Origin: Actinophytocola oryzae | GTDB lineage: Bacteria > Actinomycetota > Actinomycetes > Mycobacteriales > Pseudonocardiaceae | Length of the DNA: 64,000 nt | Direction of reading: 5' to 3' | NCBI RefSeq assembly: GCF_004364325.1 | Contig: NZ_SOCP01000001.1 | Span: 310,001-374,000 of the forward strand | Shown: one piece after another, positions 43,755-54,999 of the stretch | How positions within the stretch are numbered: the first letter of the stretch is position 1 | How the letters are laid out: each line of letters starts with the position of its first letter | Made by a program: the position numbers and the translations under genes | The notes under the pieces: generated by a model | The model's input: the letters and a program-made list of their open reading frames with translations, nothing else | What the model was told of the DNA's origin: nothing | The model's database searches: none

Positions 43755-44240
43755 TCAGTCGGCGTCGTCGTCCTTGCCCTCGCCGCGGCGGCGGAGGAAG
43801 TCGAATCCGGGGATGCCCAGGATGGCCTGGCGGACGTCGTTGGCGACCTCCAGCAGGTCGTGCAGGTCGGGCCCGACCTGGTTGAGGGTGGTGAGGATGG
43901 GCAGGATGTCCTCGTTGAGGTGTTTGGACAGTCGCGGCAGCTCGTCGACCAGCTTGATCGCGGCCTGGACCTCGTGCGCGCTGAACTCCTTCATGAACTC
44001 GACCAGCGGGCGGGTCGCGGCCACCTGCACCTCGACGGCCTCGGTGACCCGGCGTGCGCGCACGACCGTGTCCTCGGCGTCGGCGACCACCTGCTCGGTG
44101 CGGCGCACCAGCCCGTCGGCCCGCTCGACGATCGACTCGGCGGCGGTCAGCAGGTCCAGCACCCGGCGCGGCACGGAGGTGGCGGTGTCGACGGACCAGC
44201 GGAACACTTCCGGCGGCCACAGACTACGGGGTAACGGCAT
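43755..44240 (-). CDS. Conserved hypothetical helical protein
   Basis: The 161-aa protein is almost wholly helical, with heptad-like stretches (LTAAESIVERADGLVRRTEQ, VVADAEDTVVRARRVTEAVE, LVDELPRLSKHLNEDILPIL) and an acidic end (GEGKDDDAD). It has no signal peptide or membrane helix. I recognise it as a common actinobacterial hypothetical protein, not a characterised enzyme. It may be a small coiled-coil structural protein. ATG at 44240 is the chosen start. Confidence 0.7.
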   Translation of the reverse strand: MPLPRSLWPPEVFRWSVDTATSVPRRVLDLLTAAESIVERADGLVRRTEQVVADAEDTVVRARRVTEAVEVQVAATRPLVEFMKEFSAHEVQAAIKLVDELPRLSKHLNEDILPILTTLNQVGPDLHDLLEVANDVRQAILGIPGFDFLRRRGEGKDDDAD

Positions 44241-44288
44241 GGCTACATCTCACACGAAAACCGCGTCGCCGGCTTGTCCAGCCACCCG

Positions 44289-44909
44289 TCAGGCGCTGTA
44301 GCCCTTCGGCGGGATGAGGGTGGCGAGCTGGTTGAACGTGAGCCAGTAGAGCTGGTGGCCGCCGAAGCCGGCCGGGTCGGCGATCTTCACCGTCCGGTTC
44401 GCGTCGTTGTAGCCGATCACCGTGAAGTAGTGGTAGATCGTGTAGTTGGGGTAGCCGGGCGGGTGGTTGTTCGCGGGCGCCACGATGTTCGCGACGATCG
44501 GGTAGTTGTTGTCGATGTTCAGCACGATGTCGCGCCACAGCAGGTCGCGCTGCGCCTGCGTCGGGGGATCGTCGGGCATCTCCTTGGTCTCGTACCAGCC
44601 GACATACCCGCTCAGGACGTTCGTGACCTGGCCGATCCAGTCGGTGCCGTTGGTCGTCGTGCCGAGCTGGGAGGCGAGCTGGGACTGGGTTCGATGGACG
44701 CCGCGGGCGGACAGCGCGATCCTGGTGGCCGCCGGGCCGCACCAGTAGCCGGTCTGCTGGACCTGGTACTCGACCCGCAGGACGTGTTCGCCCTGGACGC
44801 CGACGTCCGACGGCGTCATGCCGGCCGGGTTGGCGCCCGCGAGCGGCGCGGTGAGCACCGGTGCCACGGCGACCGCCGCGGTGACCAGGGCAAGGAGGGT
44901 CCTACGCAT
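44289..44909 (-). CDS. Secreted C39-like cysteine peptidase
   Basis: The 206-aa precursor has a Sec signal (LLALVTAAVAVAPVLTAPLAGA). Its domain has the C39_2 triad: Cys57 (GYWCGPAA), His (YHYFTVIGYN) and Asp (KIADPAGFGG). Such secreted enzymes cut peptides at the cell surface or outside. It is divergent from the LuxR-type regulator at 45061 across a 151-base gap, so the regulator may control it. Confidence 0.85.
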   Translation of the reverse strand: MRRTLLALVTAAVAVAPVLTAPLAGANPAGMTPSDVGVQGEHVLRVEYQVQQTGYWCGPAATRIALSARGVHRTQSQLASQLGTTTNGTDWIGQVTNVLSGYVGWYETKEMPDDPPTQAQRDLLWRDIVLNIDNNYPIVANIVAPANNHPPGYPNYTIYHYFTVIGYNDANRTVKIADPAGFGGHQLYWLTFNQLATLIPPKGYSA

Positions 44910-45014
44910 GGGGATCTCCTGACGGCAGGGGGTCGGCGAGAATTCACCAACTGTCTGGAATTTCCGTTACGTTGATGGTGGCAGCGGCGTGCGACCAGGG
45001 CCAGACCTGTCCAC

Positions 45015-45046
45015 TGGCTCACGTGCGCCATAGCGCATCTGAGCCA
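45015..45046. promoter_or_regulatory. Nested inverted repeat before the LuxR-type regulator
   Basis: TGGCTCA...TGAGCCA encloses TGCGC-CATA-GCGCA, making a 32-base symmetric structure just before the ribosome site GGGAGG. It could be an autoregulatory operator or a leader hairpin. Confidence 0.4.
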
Positions 45047-45060
45047 CGCCGGGAGGTTCC

Positions 45061-46014
45061 GTGTTCGACGTACTCGATCCGGACAGTGCCCAGGGTCAGG
45101 TCTACCGCGCGCTGACCCGCGTCGGTCGGTCCGATGTGGACACACTCGCGGATGTCGCCGGACTGTCCACGTCGGACGTGTCCCGGGCGCTGGGCGAACT
45201 CGCCGACCTCGACGTGGTGGTGCGCGAGCCGTCCGGTTGGGTGGCGCGACCGCCTGCGCGGGTGATGTCGGAGCTGCTGCGTGCCGAGGACGCCCGCCGG
45301 ACCGCGCTGTGGCGCGCGGGTGCCGAGCTGGACGAGCTGTACCACCTGGCGCGCCATGCCGAGGGCAGACCCGAGGTGGAGCCGGTCGCGGACCTGGCCG
45401 AGCTGTTCACGTTGACGGCACGCGTGCAGGAGCGTGCGACCGAGCGGGTCCGCTGGCTGGACAGACCGCCGTACCGCAGCAGTCCGGCGCGGTTCGTGGC
45501 TCAGGAGTCTTTGCAGGTCAACAGAATGGCGGCGGGTGTGGCCTACCGGGTCCTGTACCACCGGGCGGTCTACGACGACGCCGCGCTGTTCGCCGGCATG
45601 ACCAGGATGATCGAACGGGGCGAGGACGCGCGTGTGCTTGCCGGACATCCGGTGAAGCTGCTGATCGGTGACGACCGGACGGCGTTGCTGATCCCGGAGC
45701 CGGAACGCGTCGGCGCGGAGGGCTCGCTGGTGATCCATGCCTCGAGCCTGCTGGCGGCGTTCGCGGGCCTGTTCGAGACACTGTGGACACTCGGCGTGCC
45801 GGTCTCGGCGGCCGACCCGTCCGCCGCGCTGTCCGAACAGGACAGAAAGATCATCACGTTGATGGCGGCGGGCCTCACCGACGAGGCGATTGCCCGCCGC
45901 CTCAAGCTTTCTCGTCGAACTGTCGTTCGGCGGATCGCCGTGTTGCTCGACCGGTTGGGTGCCACGACGCGCTTCCAGGCCGGTGTGCAGGCGGCGAACC
46001 GCGGCTGGCTGTGA
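45061..46014 (+). CDS. TrmB/LuxR-type two-HTH transcriptional regulator
   Basis: The 317-aa protein has an N-terminal winged helix (YRALTRVGRSDVDTLADVAG, DVSRALGELADLDVV). A middle domain with no clear cofactor follows, then a C-terminal LuxR helix-turn-helix (LSEQDRKIITLMAAGLTDEA, SRRTVVRRIAVLLDRLG). This layout is common in actinobacteria, where such proteins often control a divergent secreted peptidase or peptide gene. GTG at 45061 follows GGGAGG. It may regulate the C39-like peptidase. Confidence 0.85.
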   Translation: MFDVLDPDSAQGQVYRALTRVGRSDVDTLADVAGLSTSDVSRALGELADLDVVVREPSGWVARPPARVMSELLRAEDARRTALWRAGAELDELYHLARHAEGRPEVEPVADLAELFTLTARVQERATERVRWLDRPPYRSSPARFVAQESLQVNRMAAGVAYRVLYHRAVYDDAALFAGMTRMIERGEDARVLAGHPVKLLIGDDRTALLIPEPERVGAEGSLVIHASSLLAAFAGLFETLWTLGVPVSAADPSAALSEQDRKIITLMAAGLTDEAIARRLKLSRRTVVRRIAVLLDRLGATTRFQAGVQAANRGWL

Positions 46015-46115
46015 CCGGTCAGCTCACCGTCAGGTTGGACAGTACTGGTTAGGCAGCGCTACGAGGGACTCCGACCGGCGTACTCACCACGGCGCAGTGT
46101 TGGTGCGGCGAATGC

Positions 46116-46197
46116 ACTGAAGGGGCCCTTCGTAACGCTGGGCGTTACGAAGGGCCCCTTCAGTACGCCCAGTGTCAGGAAGGCGTCCTTCAGTGCA
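46116..46197. repeat. Palindromic repeat, copy 2, with perfect 23-bp stem
   Basis: Positions 46116-46164 form a perfect 23-bp stem around a TGG loop, with ACTGAAGGGGCCCTTCGT at the left edge. Next to it, 46178-46197 (GAAGGCGTCCTTCAGTGCAC) is the exact reverse complement of the start of copy 1 at 43684. The element separates the convergent LuxR-type and carboxylase genes and should end transcription from both sides. Confidence 0.75.
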
Positions 46198-46204
46198 CGG
46201 GGTC

Positions 46205-49200
46205 TCAGCCGATGGCGTCGATGATGCGGGGGCGTAGCTCCGCCGCCGAGATCACCGCGTCCACCGACCCGACCTCCACCGCGCGGTAGACGCTGTGGAC
46301 GCGGTCGAACTCCGTTGCCACGTCGGACATCTTCTCCGTCCGCACCGTGCCGCGGACCTCCGCCAGCGTTGCCGCCAACTCGGCTCGGGCCGGGCCCGTG
46401 GTCTCCGCCAGGCGGGCCTCCAGCTCGGCCACCCTCGGATCCTTCGCCGTGCGGCGGTTGACCTCGCCCGTGAAGACCACCGCCGCCGCGGGGGCACCGC
46501 CGATCACCGACGCGAACGAGCCCTCCACCGCCAGCACGGTCATGTTCGGGTTCAACGCCTTCGAGAACACCACGAACGCACCGCCGTGGTACCGCGAGAT
46601 AACGCAGAACACGATCGGGCCCGCGAAGTTCACGATCGCGCGGCCGATCTCCGCACCGTATTCGAGCTGCAGCTTGCGCATCGACTCCGGTGAGCCGTCG
46701 AAGCCCGACAGGTTGGCCAGCACCACCAGCGGGCGGTTGCCGCTCGCCGCGTTGATCGCCCTTGCCGCCTTCTTCGACGACCTGGGGAACAGCGTCCCCG
46801 CCGTGTACGTGTCCGGGCCGTCCGTGGGCGGGAACCCGCGCCTCGGCACCGACCGCGACTCGATCCCCAACAGGCACACCGGCCGCCCACCCAGGTGCGC
46901 GTCCTGCACCACCGCGGTGTCCGCGTCCGCCATGCCCGCCCAGCGCTCCAGCACCGGGTGGTCCTGGTCGGACACCGCGCGCATCACCGTGCGGATGTCG
47001 AACGCCTTCTTGCGGTCCGGGTTCGCGGTGACCGAGAAGATCTCGCCGACGGTCGTGAAGTCGCTGCCCGCCAACGTGTGCGGGTAGTCCGACACGTCCC
47101 GGTCGCGCGGGTCGGTCGTGGTCACGTGCCGGGGGCCCGACTCGCCCGGTGCCACGTACGTGTGGTCGTAGTGCGCCATCAGCACGTCACGCGCCGCGCT
47201 CAGGTTCGGCGCCCAGTACTGCGCCTGGCCGTTCGGACCCATCACCCGTTCGTAGCCGCCGATGCCGAAGTTGTCCTCCGCCGACACGCTGCCGGAGAAG
47301 TCCAGCGCCTGCTTGCCCGTCAGCACCATCGCCGAGTCAGGCGTCATCACCAGGATTCCCCTGGTGTGCATGAGCATCGTGGCCTCGGCGTTCCAGTACG
47401 GCTGGGCACCGACGTTGATGCCCGCCACCACGATGTTGATCTCGCCGCCCGCCTGGGTGAACGTCACGATGCGCTTGAGCGCCGCCGCGACCCAGTCCAT
47501 GTTCTCGACACCGGAGTCCATCGAGATCCGCGCGCCCGCCGACACCGAGAACCACTCCACCGGCACCCGCATTCGCTCCGCGAGGTCCAGTGCGGCGATC
47601 ACCCGCGAGCACTCGGCCTCCGACAGCGCGCCGAGCGCCTTCGTCGGGTCGCCGAGCAGGGCCACCCGGTACATGCCCTCCGGGTGCCTGCTGGTCGGCG
47701 TCGTCACCACGCCGACCACGATCCCCGCGGTGTTCTGGCCGGGCGCCCTGGTCACCGCGACCAGCGTGCCGCTCTCGTCGAGGTCGTACTCCGTGAACGT
47801 GCCCGCGCCGGCGAGCACCCTGGTCAGCTCGTACGGGTACACGGTGCCGCGCAGCCGCGCCCGCAGCACCTTCAGCCGGTAGTCGTCCAGCGGTTCGACC
47901 GGCTCGCTCGGCCGCTCGCCGACCTCCAGCCGCACCTTGGAGCCGACGTCGTAGGTGATGCGCAGCGCCAGGTCGGTCAGCGCGCCGGTCTCGGGGTCCC
48001 TGCGGCGCGCGAGGATCAGGATCTCCTCCAGCCCGAGGCCCGCGGTGGTCGGCAGGACGCGCTCGGCGATCATGCCGAGCTCGTCGCCTGCCAGCTCGTT
48101 CGGCGGCCACACGTAGATGACGACCCGGTTGGTGTCGAGCCGCGTGTTCGCCGGCCGCGCGGCCTGGGCGCCCCGGATCGCGTCGAGGCACGCGGCCAGC
48201 GCGTCCTCGGCCGCGGGCAGCGCGACGAGCCTGCCGTCGCTCTCCCGCAGCGGCGTCAGGTCACGCACCTGCGCCATCGCGACGAGCCGCTCGTCCGCCG
48301 GGTTCCTCGGCGCGACGCACCGGAACAGGTACACCTCCTCGTCGGCCGACGGCAGACGGGTGAGGTCGAAGTTGCGGAACCGCTCCAGCCGCAGCCGCTG
48401 CGCGATCAGCGGGTGCAGGCCGCGGATCAGGCGCTCCTCGGTGATCCCCGTGGAGGACGGCCGGAACGTGACGTGGTGGTACAGCACCGCGCCGCCGCGG
48501 CCTGCCACCGTGATGGTGATCCGGTGCAGCTGGCTGGGCAGCGGCTGCGCGGCCAGCACCGCCCGCAGCTCCGTTGCCATCGCGTTCGAGTCGTCCGGCT
48601 GGTCGTCCCACGTCACGTAGATGTCGGCGACCATGTCGTCGGCCGAGGTCAGCTCGGCGATGGCACGCATCGCGGCGGGCAGGGCCGAGAAGTCGACACC
48701 GGTGGTGACCACGGCCGACGGGGCGGTCGGGCCCCGGTAGCCCGCGACGACGACCGTGCAGCCCGCCACGTCGGTGGTCCGCACGTCGTAGAGCCGCTTG
48801 TTGCCGTAGTACCGCCGCAGCAGCACCTCCAACATCGGCGCGATGCCCGCGTCCTTGCGGCCGATCCGCTGCGCGAGCAGCCGCACCAGCGGCTCGGTGC
48901 TGGTCACCATCGAGGCGATGCGCTCGGCGCGGTCCGGCGCGGCCGGGTTCGCGTCGAGGTAGGTGAGGTGCTTGCGGACCCCCGCGTACACGCGGGCCCG
49001 GTTGCGGCGCAGCAGCGGCTGGGCGAACCAGCGGAACACGACCGAGCGCGCCAGGTCCGACACGACCGGGAAGCGCAGCTGCGTGGCCGCGACCAGGTGC
49101 TCCAGCGTCAGACCCGCGGTCTCGCGCAGCGGCTCGGCGGGCGGCGGCTCGACCAGCCACCGCCGCAGCAGCGTGGTCACCACCGCGACGTCGCCCGCCG

Positions 49201-51661
49201 CGCGGCGCTGCGCCAGGAAGATCCGGAGGACGGCGTTCTCGAGCTCCGGCGTGCGCTCCAGGTCCGGCACGCCGTAGTGGGCGAGCACCGTGGTGAGCCG
49301 CTGCTGGAACGACTCCGGCACCCCGGCCCGGTCCACGTCGAGGCTCTGCAGGTAGGTGTGGAAGTACTCGCGGTGGCTGTGGACCTCGCTGGCCGCGTCG
49401 GCCGGGTGGTTGCGGGTCAGCTCCGACAGGTCGGCGAACACCTCGAGCAGCGCGACCTCGCCGGCCACCGGCCGCGCGGCGCCGCCCTCGGACCGCGCCG
49501 CCAGGTAGTCGGTGAGCACCCGGTTCTCGTCGCGCGGGTCGGCGTCGAAGCCGAGCAGCACCCCGCGCAGGTCCCGCAGTCCGGCCGCGATCCGCTCGGC
49601 CGCGGGCACGCCGGCAGGTACGGCGGGCAGGTCGATCTCGACCTCGGTGGCGGCGTCCTGCTCGGCCTCCGCGCCCTCGCCGTCGCCGAGCGGCTCCAGC
49701 CGAAGCAGCGGCGCGCCGGTCTCGACCAGGGAGCCGACCTTGACCGAGCACTCCCGCAGCCGTGCGCGGAACGGCGCGCGCAGCACGTTCTCCATCTTCA
49801 TCGACTCGAGCACCAGCACCGGCGCCCCGGCCTCCACCTCGGCACCCACCTCCAGCGGCGTCGCGACGACCAGCGCGGGCGCGGGGGCACGCACGACACC
49901 GCCCTCGTCGTGGCTGACGCGGTGCGCGACGCCGTCGACCTCGACCAGGTAGGTCGGGCCGTGCGCGTGGGTGACCACCCTGAACCGGGTGCCGTTGACC
50001 ACGACCTGGCCGGTCTCCCGGTCGAAGCGCTCCAGCTCGACGTCCGCCGTGTGCGGCTCGCCGCCACCGGCGGTGATCGCGACGCGGAAGCGGTCCGGGA
50101 CGACCCGGCTGACGTGCACGCGGTAGCCGACGCCACGCAGCTTGAGGTCGGCCGGCCTGCTCGTGTCCAGCTGGACCTGCGGGCGTCCGCCGTGCGCGGT
50201 CGACAGCAGCTGCAGACGCGCGACCTCCTCCGCGTCCTCGTACGCCTCGATCGCGGCGACCGCGAGCGCGACCGCCGAGCCGCGCTGCGACACCAGCCTG
50301 CCCTCGCCGCGCACGCGGTCGATCCAGCCGGTGTCCGCGCTCGCGTCGATGACCTCCGGCTGGGCGAGCAGGTCGAGCACGAAGCTCTTGTTGGTCGCGC
50401 CACCGGCGATGATCACCGTGGTCTGCGCCATCGCGCGACGCAGCCTGCCCAGTGCCTCGTCGCGGTCGCGGCCGTGCGCGATGATCTTCGCGATCATCGA
50501 GTCGAAGTCGCCCGGGATGGTGTCGCCCTCGCTGACGCCCGTGTCCACCCGGATGCCGGGGCCGCTGGGCAGGTCGAGGCGGACGATGCGACCAGGTGAC
50601 GGCGCGAAGTCGCGGTCCGGGTCCTCGGCGTTGAGCCGCGCCTCGATGGCGTGCCCGATCTCGGCCGGCGCACCACCCTCGAGCTTGCCGCCCGATGCGA
50701 CGTGCAGCTGGGCCTTGACCAGGTCCGTGCCGGTGGTCAGCTCGGTGATCGGGTGCTCGACCTGCAGGCGGGTGTTGACCTCGAGGAAGGCGAACCGCTT
50801 CTCGCCAGGGTGGTAGAGGAACTCGACGGTGCCCGCACCCCGGTAGCCGACGGCCAGCGCGAGCCGCTCGGCGGCGGCCTTCAGCTCACCGGCCTGCTCG
50901 GCGGACAGCACCGGCGACGCGGACTCCTCGATGATCTTCTGGTTGCGGCGCTGCACGGAGCAGTCCCGCACGCCCAGCGCCCACGCCGTGCCCTGGCCGT
51001 CGGCGATGACCTGCACCTCGACGTGCCGTGCGCCGGTGACCAGGCGCTCGAGGAACACGACGCCGCTGCCGAAGGCACGCTCGGCCTCCATGCGGGTGCG
51101 CTCGTAGGCCTCGGTCAGCTCCTCCGGCGAGCCGATCTTGCGGATGCCCCGGCCGCCGCCGCCTGCCGTCGCCTTCAGCATCAGGGGGTAGCCGACCTCG
51201 TCGGCCACGCGCAGCGCGGTCTCCAGGTCGTCGACCGCACCCCGGCTCCACGGCGCGACCGGGACGTCGACCTCCTCGGCGATGAGCTTCGAGCCGATCT
51301 TGTCACCGAGCTTGCGCATGGCCTCGGCGGTCGGCCCGACGAACGTCACCCCGATCCGGTCGCACAGCTCGGCGAACGCCGGGTCCTCCGCGACGAACCC
51401 CCAGCCGACCCACGCGGCGTCCGCCTCGCTCTCGATCAGCGCCTGCTCGAGTTTGGCCAGGTCGAGGTAGGGGCGGGCCGACGCAGGCCCGAGGTCGTAC
51501 CCGAGATCGGCCTCGCGGACGAACGTGGAGCCGCGATCCGCGTCGGTGTAGAACGCGACGGTCTCGATCCGCGTCCCACTCTCCGCGGAGAGCTCCTGGA
51601 CGGCATGGATCAACCGCATCGCGGCTTCTCCACGGTTGACGATAGCGACACGACTGAACAC
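46205..51661 (-). CDS. Single-chain biotin-dependent acyl-CoA carboxylase
   Basis: The 1818-aa protein joins all parts of an acyl-CoA carboxylase. A biotin carboxylase comes first (KATAGGGGRGIRKI for ATP, FLEVNTRLQVEHPITE), then a BCCP domain with biotinyl-lysine at about residue 622 (LESMKMENV), a long central region, and a carboxyltransferase (FGIGGYERVMGPNGQAQYW, LVVLANLSGFDGSPESM, GGAFVVFSK, AVEGSFASVIGGAPAAAVVF). It would carboxylate acetyl- or propionyl-CoA for fatty-acid or polyketide supply. Actinobacteria usually use separate subunits; large fused forms exist in some. GTG at 51661 follows AGGAGG at eight bases. The acyl substrate cannot be told from sequence alone. Confidence 0.9.
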   Translation of the reverse strand: MFSRVAIVNRGEAAMRLIHAVQELSAESGTRIETVAFYTDADRGSTFVREADLGYDLGPASARPYLDLAKLEQALIESEADAAWVGWGFVAEDPAFAELCDRIGVTFVGPTAEAMRKLGDKIGSKLIAEEVDVPVAPWSRGAVDDLETALRVADEVGYPLMLKATAGGGGRGIRKIGSPEELTEAYERTRMEAERAFGSGVVFLERLVTGARHVEVQVIADGQGTAWALGVRDCSVQRRNQKIIEESASPVLSAEQAGELKAAAERLALAVGYRGAGTVEFLYHPGEKRFAFLEVNTRLQVEHPITELTTGTDLVKAQLHVASGGKLEGGAPAEIGHAIEARLNAEDPDRDFAPSPGRIVRLDLPSGPGIRVDTGVSEGDTIPGDFDSMIAKIIAHGRDRDEALGRLRRAMAQTTVIIAGGATNKSFVLDLLAQPEVIDASADTGWIDRVRGEGRLVSQRGSAVALAVAAIEAYEDAEEVARLQLLSTAHGGRPQVQLDTSRPADLKLRGVGYRVHVSRVVPDRFRVAITAGGGEPHTADVELERFDRETGQVVVNGTRFRVVTHAHGPTYLVEVDGVAHRVSHDEGGVVRAPAPALVVATPLEVGAEVEAGAPVLVLESMKMENVLRAPFRARLRECSVKVGSLVETGAPLLRLEPLGDGEGAEAEQDAATEVEIDLPAVPAGVPAAERIAAGLRDLRGVLLGFDADPRDENRVLTDYLAARSEGGAARPVAGEVALLEVFADLSELTRNHPADAASEVHSHREYFHTYLQSLDVDRAGVPESFQQRLTTVLAHYGVPDLERTPELENAVLRIFLAQRRAAGDVAVVTTLLRRWLVEPPPAEPLRETAGLTLEHLVAATQLRFPVVSDLARSVVFRWFAQPLLRRNRARVYAGVRKHLTYLDANPAAPDRAERIASMVTSTEPLVRLLAQRIGRKDAGIAPMLEVLLRRYYGNKRLYDVRTTDVAGCTVVVAGYRGPTAPSAVVTTGVDFSALPAAMRAIAELTSADDMVADIYVTWDDQPDDSNAMATELRAVLAAQPLPSQLHRITITVAGRGGAVLYHHVTFRPSSTGITEERLIRGLHPLIAQRLRLERFRNFDLTRLPSADEEVYLFRCVAPRNPADERLVAMAQVRDLTPLRESDGRLVALPAAEDALAACLDAIRGAQAARPANTRLDTNRVVIYVWPPNELAGDELGMIAERVLPTTAGLGLEEILILARRRDPETGALTDLALRITYDVGSKVRLEVGERPSEPVEPLDDYRLKVLRARLRGTVYPYELTRVLAGAGTFTEYDLDESGTLVAVTRAPGQNTAGIVVGVVTTPTSRHPEGMYRVALLGDPTKALGALSEAECSRVIAALDLAERMRVPVEWFSVSAGARISMDSGVENMDWVAAALKRIVTFTQAGGEINIVVAGINVGAQPYWNAEATMLMHTRGILVMTPDSAMVLTGKQALDFSGSVSAEDNFGIGGYERVMGPNGQAQYWAPNLSAARDVLMAHYDHTYVAPGESGPRHVTTTDPRDRDVSDYPHTLAGSDFTTVGEIFSVTANPDRKKAFDIRTVMRAVSDQDHPVLERWAGMADADTAVVQDAHLGGRPVCLLGIESRSVPRRGFPPTDGPDTYTAGTLFPRSSKKAARAINAASGNRPLVVLANLSGFDGSPESMRKLQLEYGAEIGRAIVNFAGPIVFCVISRYHGGAFVVFSKALNPNMTVLAVEGSFASVIGGAPAAAVVFTGEVNRRTAKDPRVAELEARLAETTGPARAELAATLAEVRGTVRTEKMSDVATEFDRVHSVYRAVEVGSVDAVISAAELRPRIIDAIG

Positions 51662-51818
51662 CGACCGAGCCTCCTGCGGAAGACAACTGTTGGGCGGACA
51701 CACCCACCGTGAACATTCTCGTGTACGCGCCAGTAGGGAAAGGCTGCGAGCAACTGTGTCGCCCGAAGAAATTTTGTGGGGTCCGGACAAAAGCTCAGTC
51801 GAACCTCCCTAGGACCGC

Positions 51819-53495
<1,677 letters not shown>

Positions 53496-53586
53496 ACGGC
53501 TCGTGTCAAGGCCGAGTAAACGTCGAGGGTGAACGTGCACACTCGAACCGAGTGCCGTGACCCGGTCCGAGTGTGCGGCGGTCAGG

Positions 53587-54999
53587 TCAGGTGCACGTGC
53601 CGCCGTTGAGGGTGAACGCGCCCGGCGCCGCGTTCGAGCCGGAGTAGGTGCCCTGGAAGCCGAAGCTCTGGTTGCCTCCCGGTGGGATCGAGCCGTTGTG
53701 ACCCGCGTTCCGTGCCGTGACGGCGGTCCCGTCCTGGGTGACGGTCGCGTTCCAGGCGCTGGTGATCCGCTGGTTGCCCGCGAAGCTCCACGCCAGCGTC
53801 CAGCCGCTGACCGCCGCCGTGCCGGTGTTCGTGACCGTCACGTTGGCCGTGAAGCCGTCCTGCCAGGTCGTCGGGGCGTAGGTGACCCGGCACGCGCCGG
53901 TCGCCGGGGGCGGGTCGTCCGGCGGGGGTTCCGAGCCGAACGTCAGGCGCAGGATCCGGTCGTCGCCAGGACGCGGTGTGCCTCGGCCGTCGGTGTTGTT
54001 GGTCATCAACCACATCGAGCCGTCCGGTGCGTTGGTCACCAGGCGCAGCCGGCCGTACGTGCCGTTGAAGAAGTTCACCGGCGTGCCGTTCAACGCGCCG
54101 TTGCTCACCGGCACCGCCCACAGCCGCGTGCCGCCCAGCGCCGCGAGCCACACCGTGTCACGGGAGAACGCGATGCCCGACGGTGACGCCGCGCTCGTCG
54201 CCCACTGCACGATCGGGTCGACGAAGTTCGGGTTGCCCGCCTGGCCCTCGACCGTCGGCCACCCGTAGTTGCGGCCCGCCTGGATGAGGTTCAGCTCGTC
54301 CCACGTGTTCTGGCCGAACTCGCTCGCCCACAGCCGTCCGGCCCCGTCGAACGCGAGGCCCTGCACGTTGCGGTGCCCCATGCTCCACATCCGGTTCCCG
54401 GACACCGGGTTGCCCGGCGCCGCGGCACCGGTCGCGGGCGTGACGCGCAGGATCTTCCCGTTGGGGGAGTTCGGGTTCTGCGCGTTCGAGGACGTGCCCG
54501 CGTCACCCGTCGAGATGTACAGCAGGCCGTCGGGCCCGAAGGTCATCCGGCCGCCGTTGTGGATCGACGACTTCGCGATGCCCGAGACGAGCACCTGCGG
54601 CTGGCCGAGCGAGGTGTTGTAGGCCATCCGCACGACGCGGTTGTCACCCGACGCGGTGAAGTACGCGTACACGAACCGGTCGGTGGCGAAGCTCGGCGAG
54701 ACCGCGATGCCGAGCAGGCCGCCCTCGCCGCCCGCGACCACGCCGGGCACGGTGCCGACCGAGGTGGCCGTGCCGTTCGCGATCCGCTTGATCTGCCCGG
54801 AGTTGCGCTCGGACACCAGTGCCGAGCCGTCCGGCAGGAACGCGATCGCCCACGGCGAGTTGAGGCCGGTCACGACCGTGCCGGCGACCTGCGGGGTCGG
54901 CGGCACCGCCTGGACGCCGACCGGCTCGGCCGCCGCACCCGGTGCGGCCAGCGCGGTCAGCAGTGCGACGAGCAGGGTGAGTCGTTTCATGGCGGTCAT
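53587..54999 (-). CDS. Secreted PQQ-type sugar dehydrogenase with CBM2
   Basis: A 470-aa precursor. A signal peptide (LLVALLTALAAPGAAA) is followed by a six-bladed propeller of the soluble glucose/sorbosone dehydrogenase family (GLNSPWAIAFLPDGSALVSE, GEGGLLGIAVSPSF, NGGRMTFGPDGLLYIS, EFGQNTWDELNLIQAGRNYG). A PPPDDPPPAT linker leads to a C-terminal CBM2 that binds cellulose. It likely oxidises sugar ends at the polymer surface. Cofactor binding is inferred from family. The ATG at 54999 overlaps the GH12 stop (ATGA); ATG at 54990 is also possible. The two are co-translated. Confidence 0.88.
   Translation of the reverse strand: MTAMKRLTLLVALLTALAAPGAAAEPVGVQAVPPTPQVAGTVVTGLNSPWAIAFLPDGSALVSERNSGQIKRIANGTATSVGTVPGVVAGGEGGLLGIAVSPSFATDRFVYAYFTASGDNRVVRMAYNTSLGQPQVLVSGIAKSSIHNGGRMTFGPDGLLYISTGDAGTSSNAQNPNSPNGKILRVTPATGAAAPGNPVSGNRMWSMGHRNVQGLAFDGAGRLWASEFGQNTWDELNLIQAGRNYGWPTVEGQAGNPNFVDPIVQWATSAASPSGIAFSRDTVWLAALGGTRLWAVPVSNGALNGTPVNFFNGTYGRLRLVTNAPDGSMWLMTNNTDGRGTPRPGDDRILRLTFGSEPPPDDPPPATGACRVTYAPTTWQDGFTANVTVTNTGTAAVSGWTLAWSFAGNQRITSAWNATVTQDGTAVTARNAGHNGSIPPGGNQSFGFQGTYSGSNAAPGAFTLNGGTCT

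Noticed and set aside
43755..44240. RuBisCO large-subunit-like protein, a label sometimes given to this family
   Set aside because: At 161 aa, all-helical and without any RuBisCO motif, the label has no support in the sequence.
46895..50599. 1234-codon open frame on the plus strand
   Set aside because: It mirrors the well-supported carboxylase in the opposite strand and reads as Arg/His/Val-rich noise.
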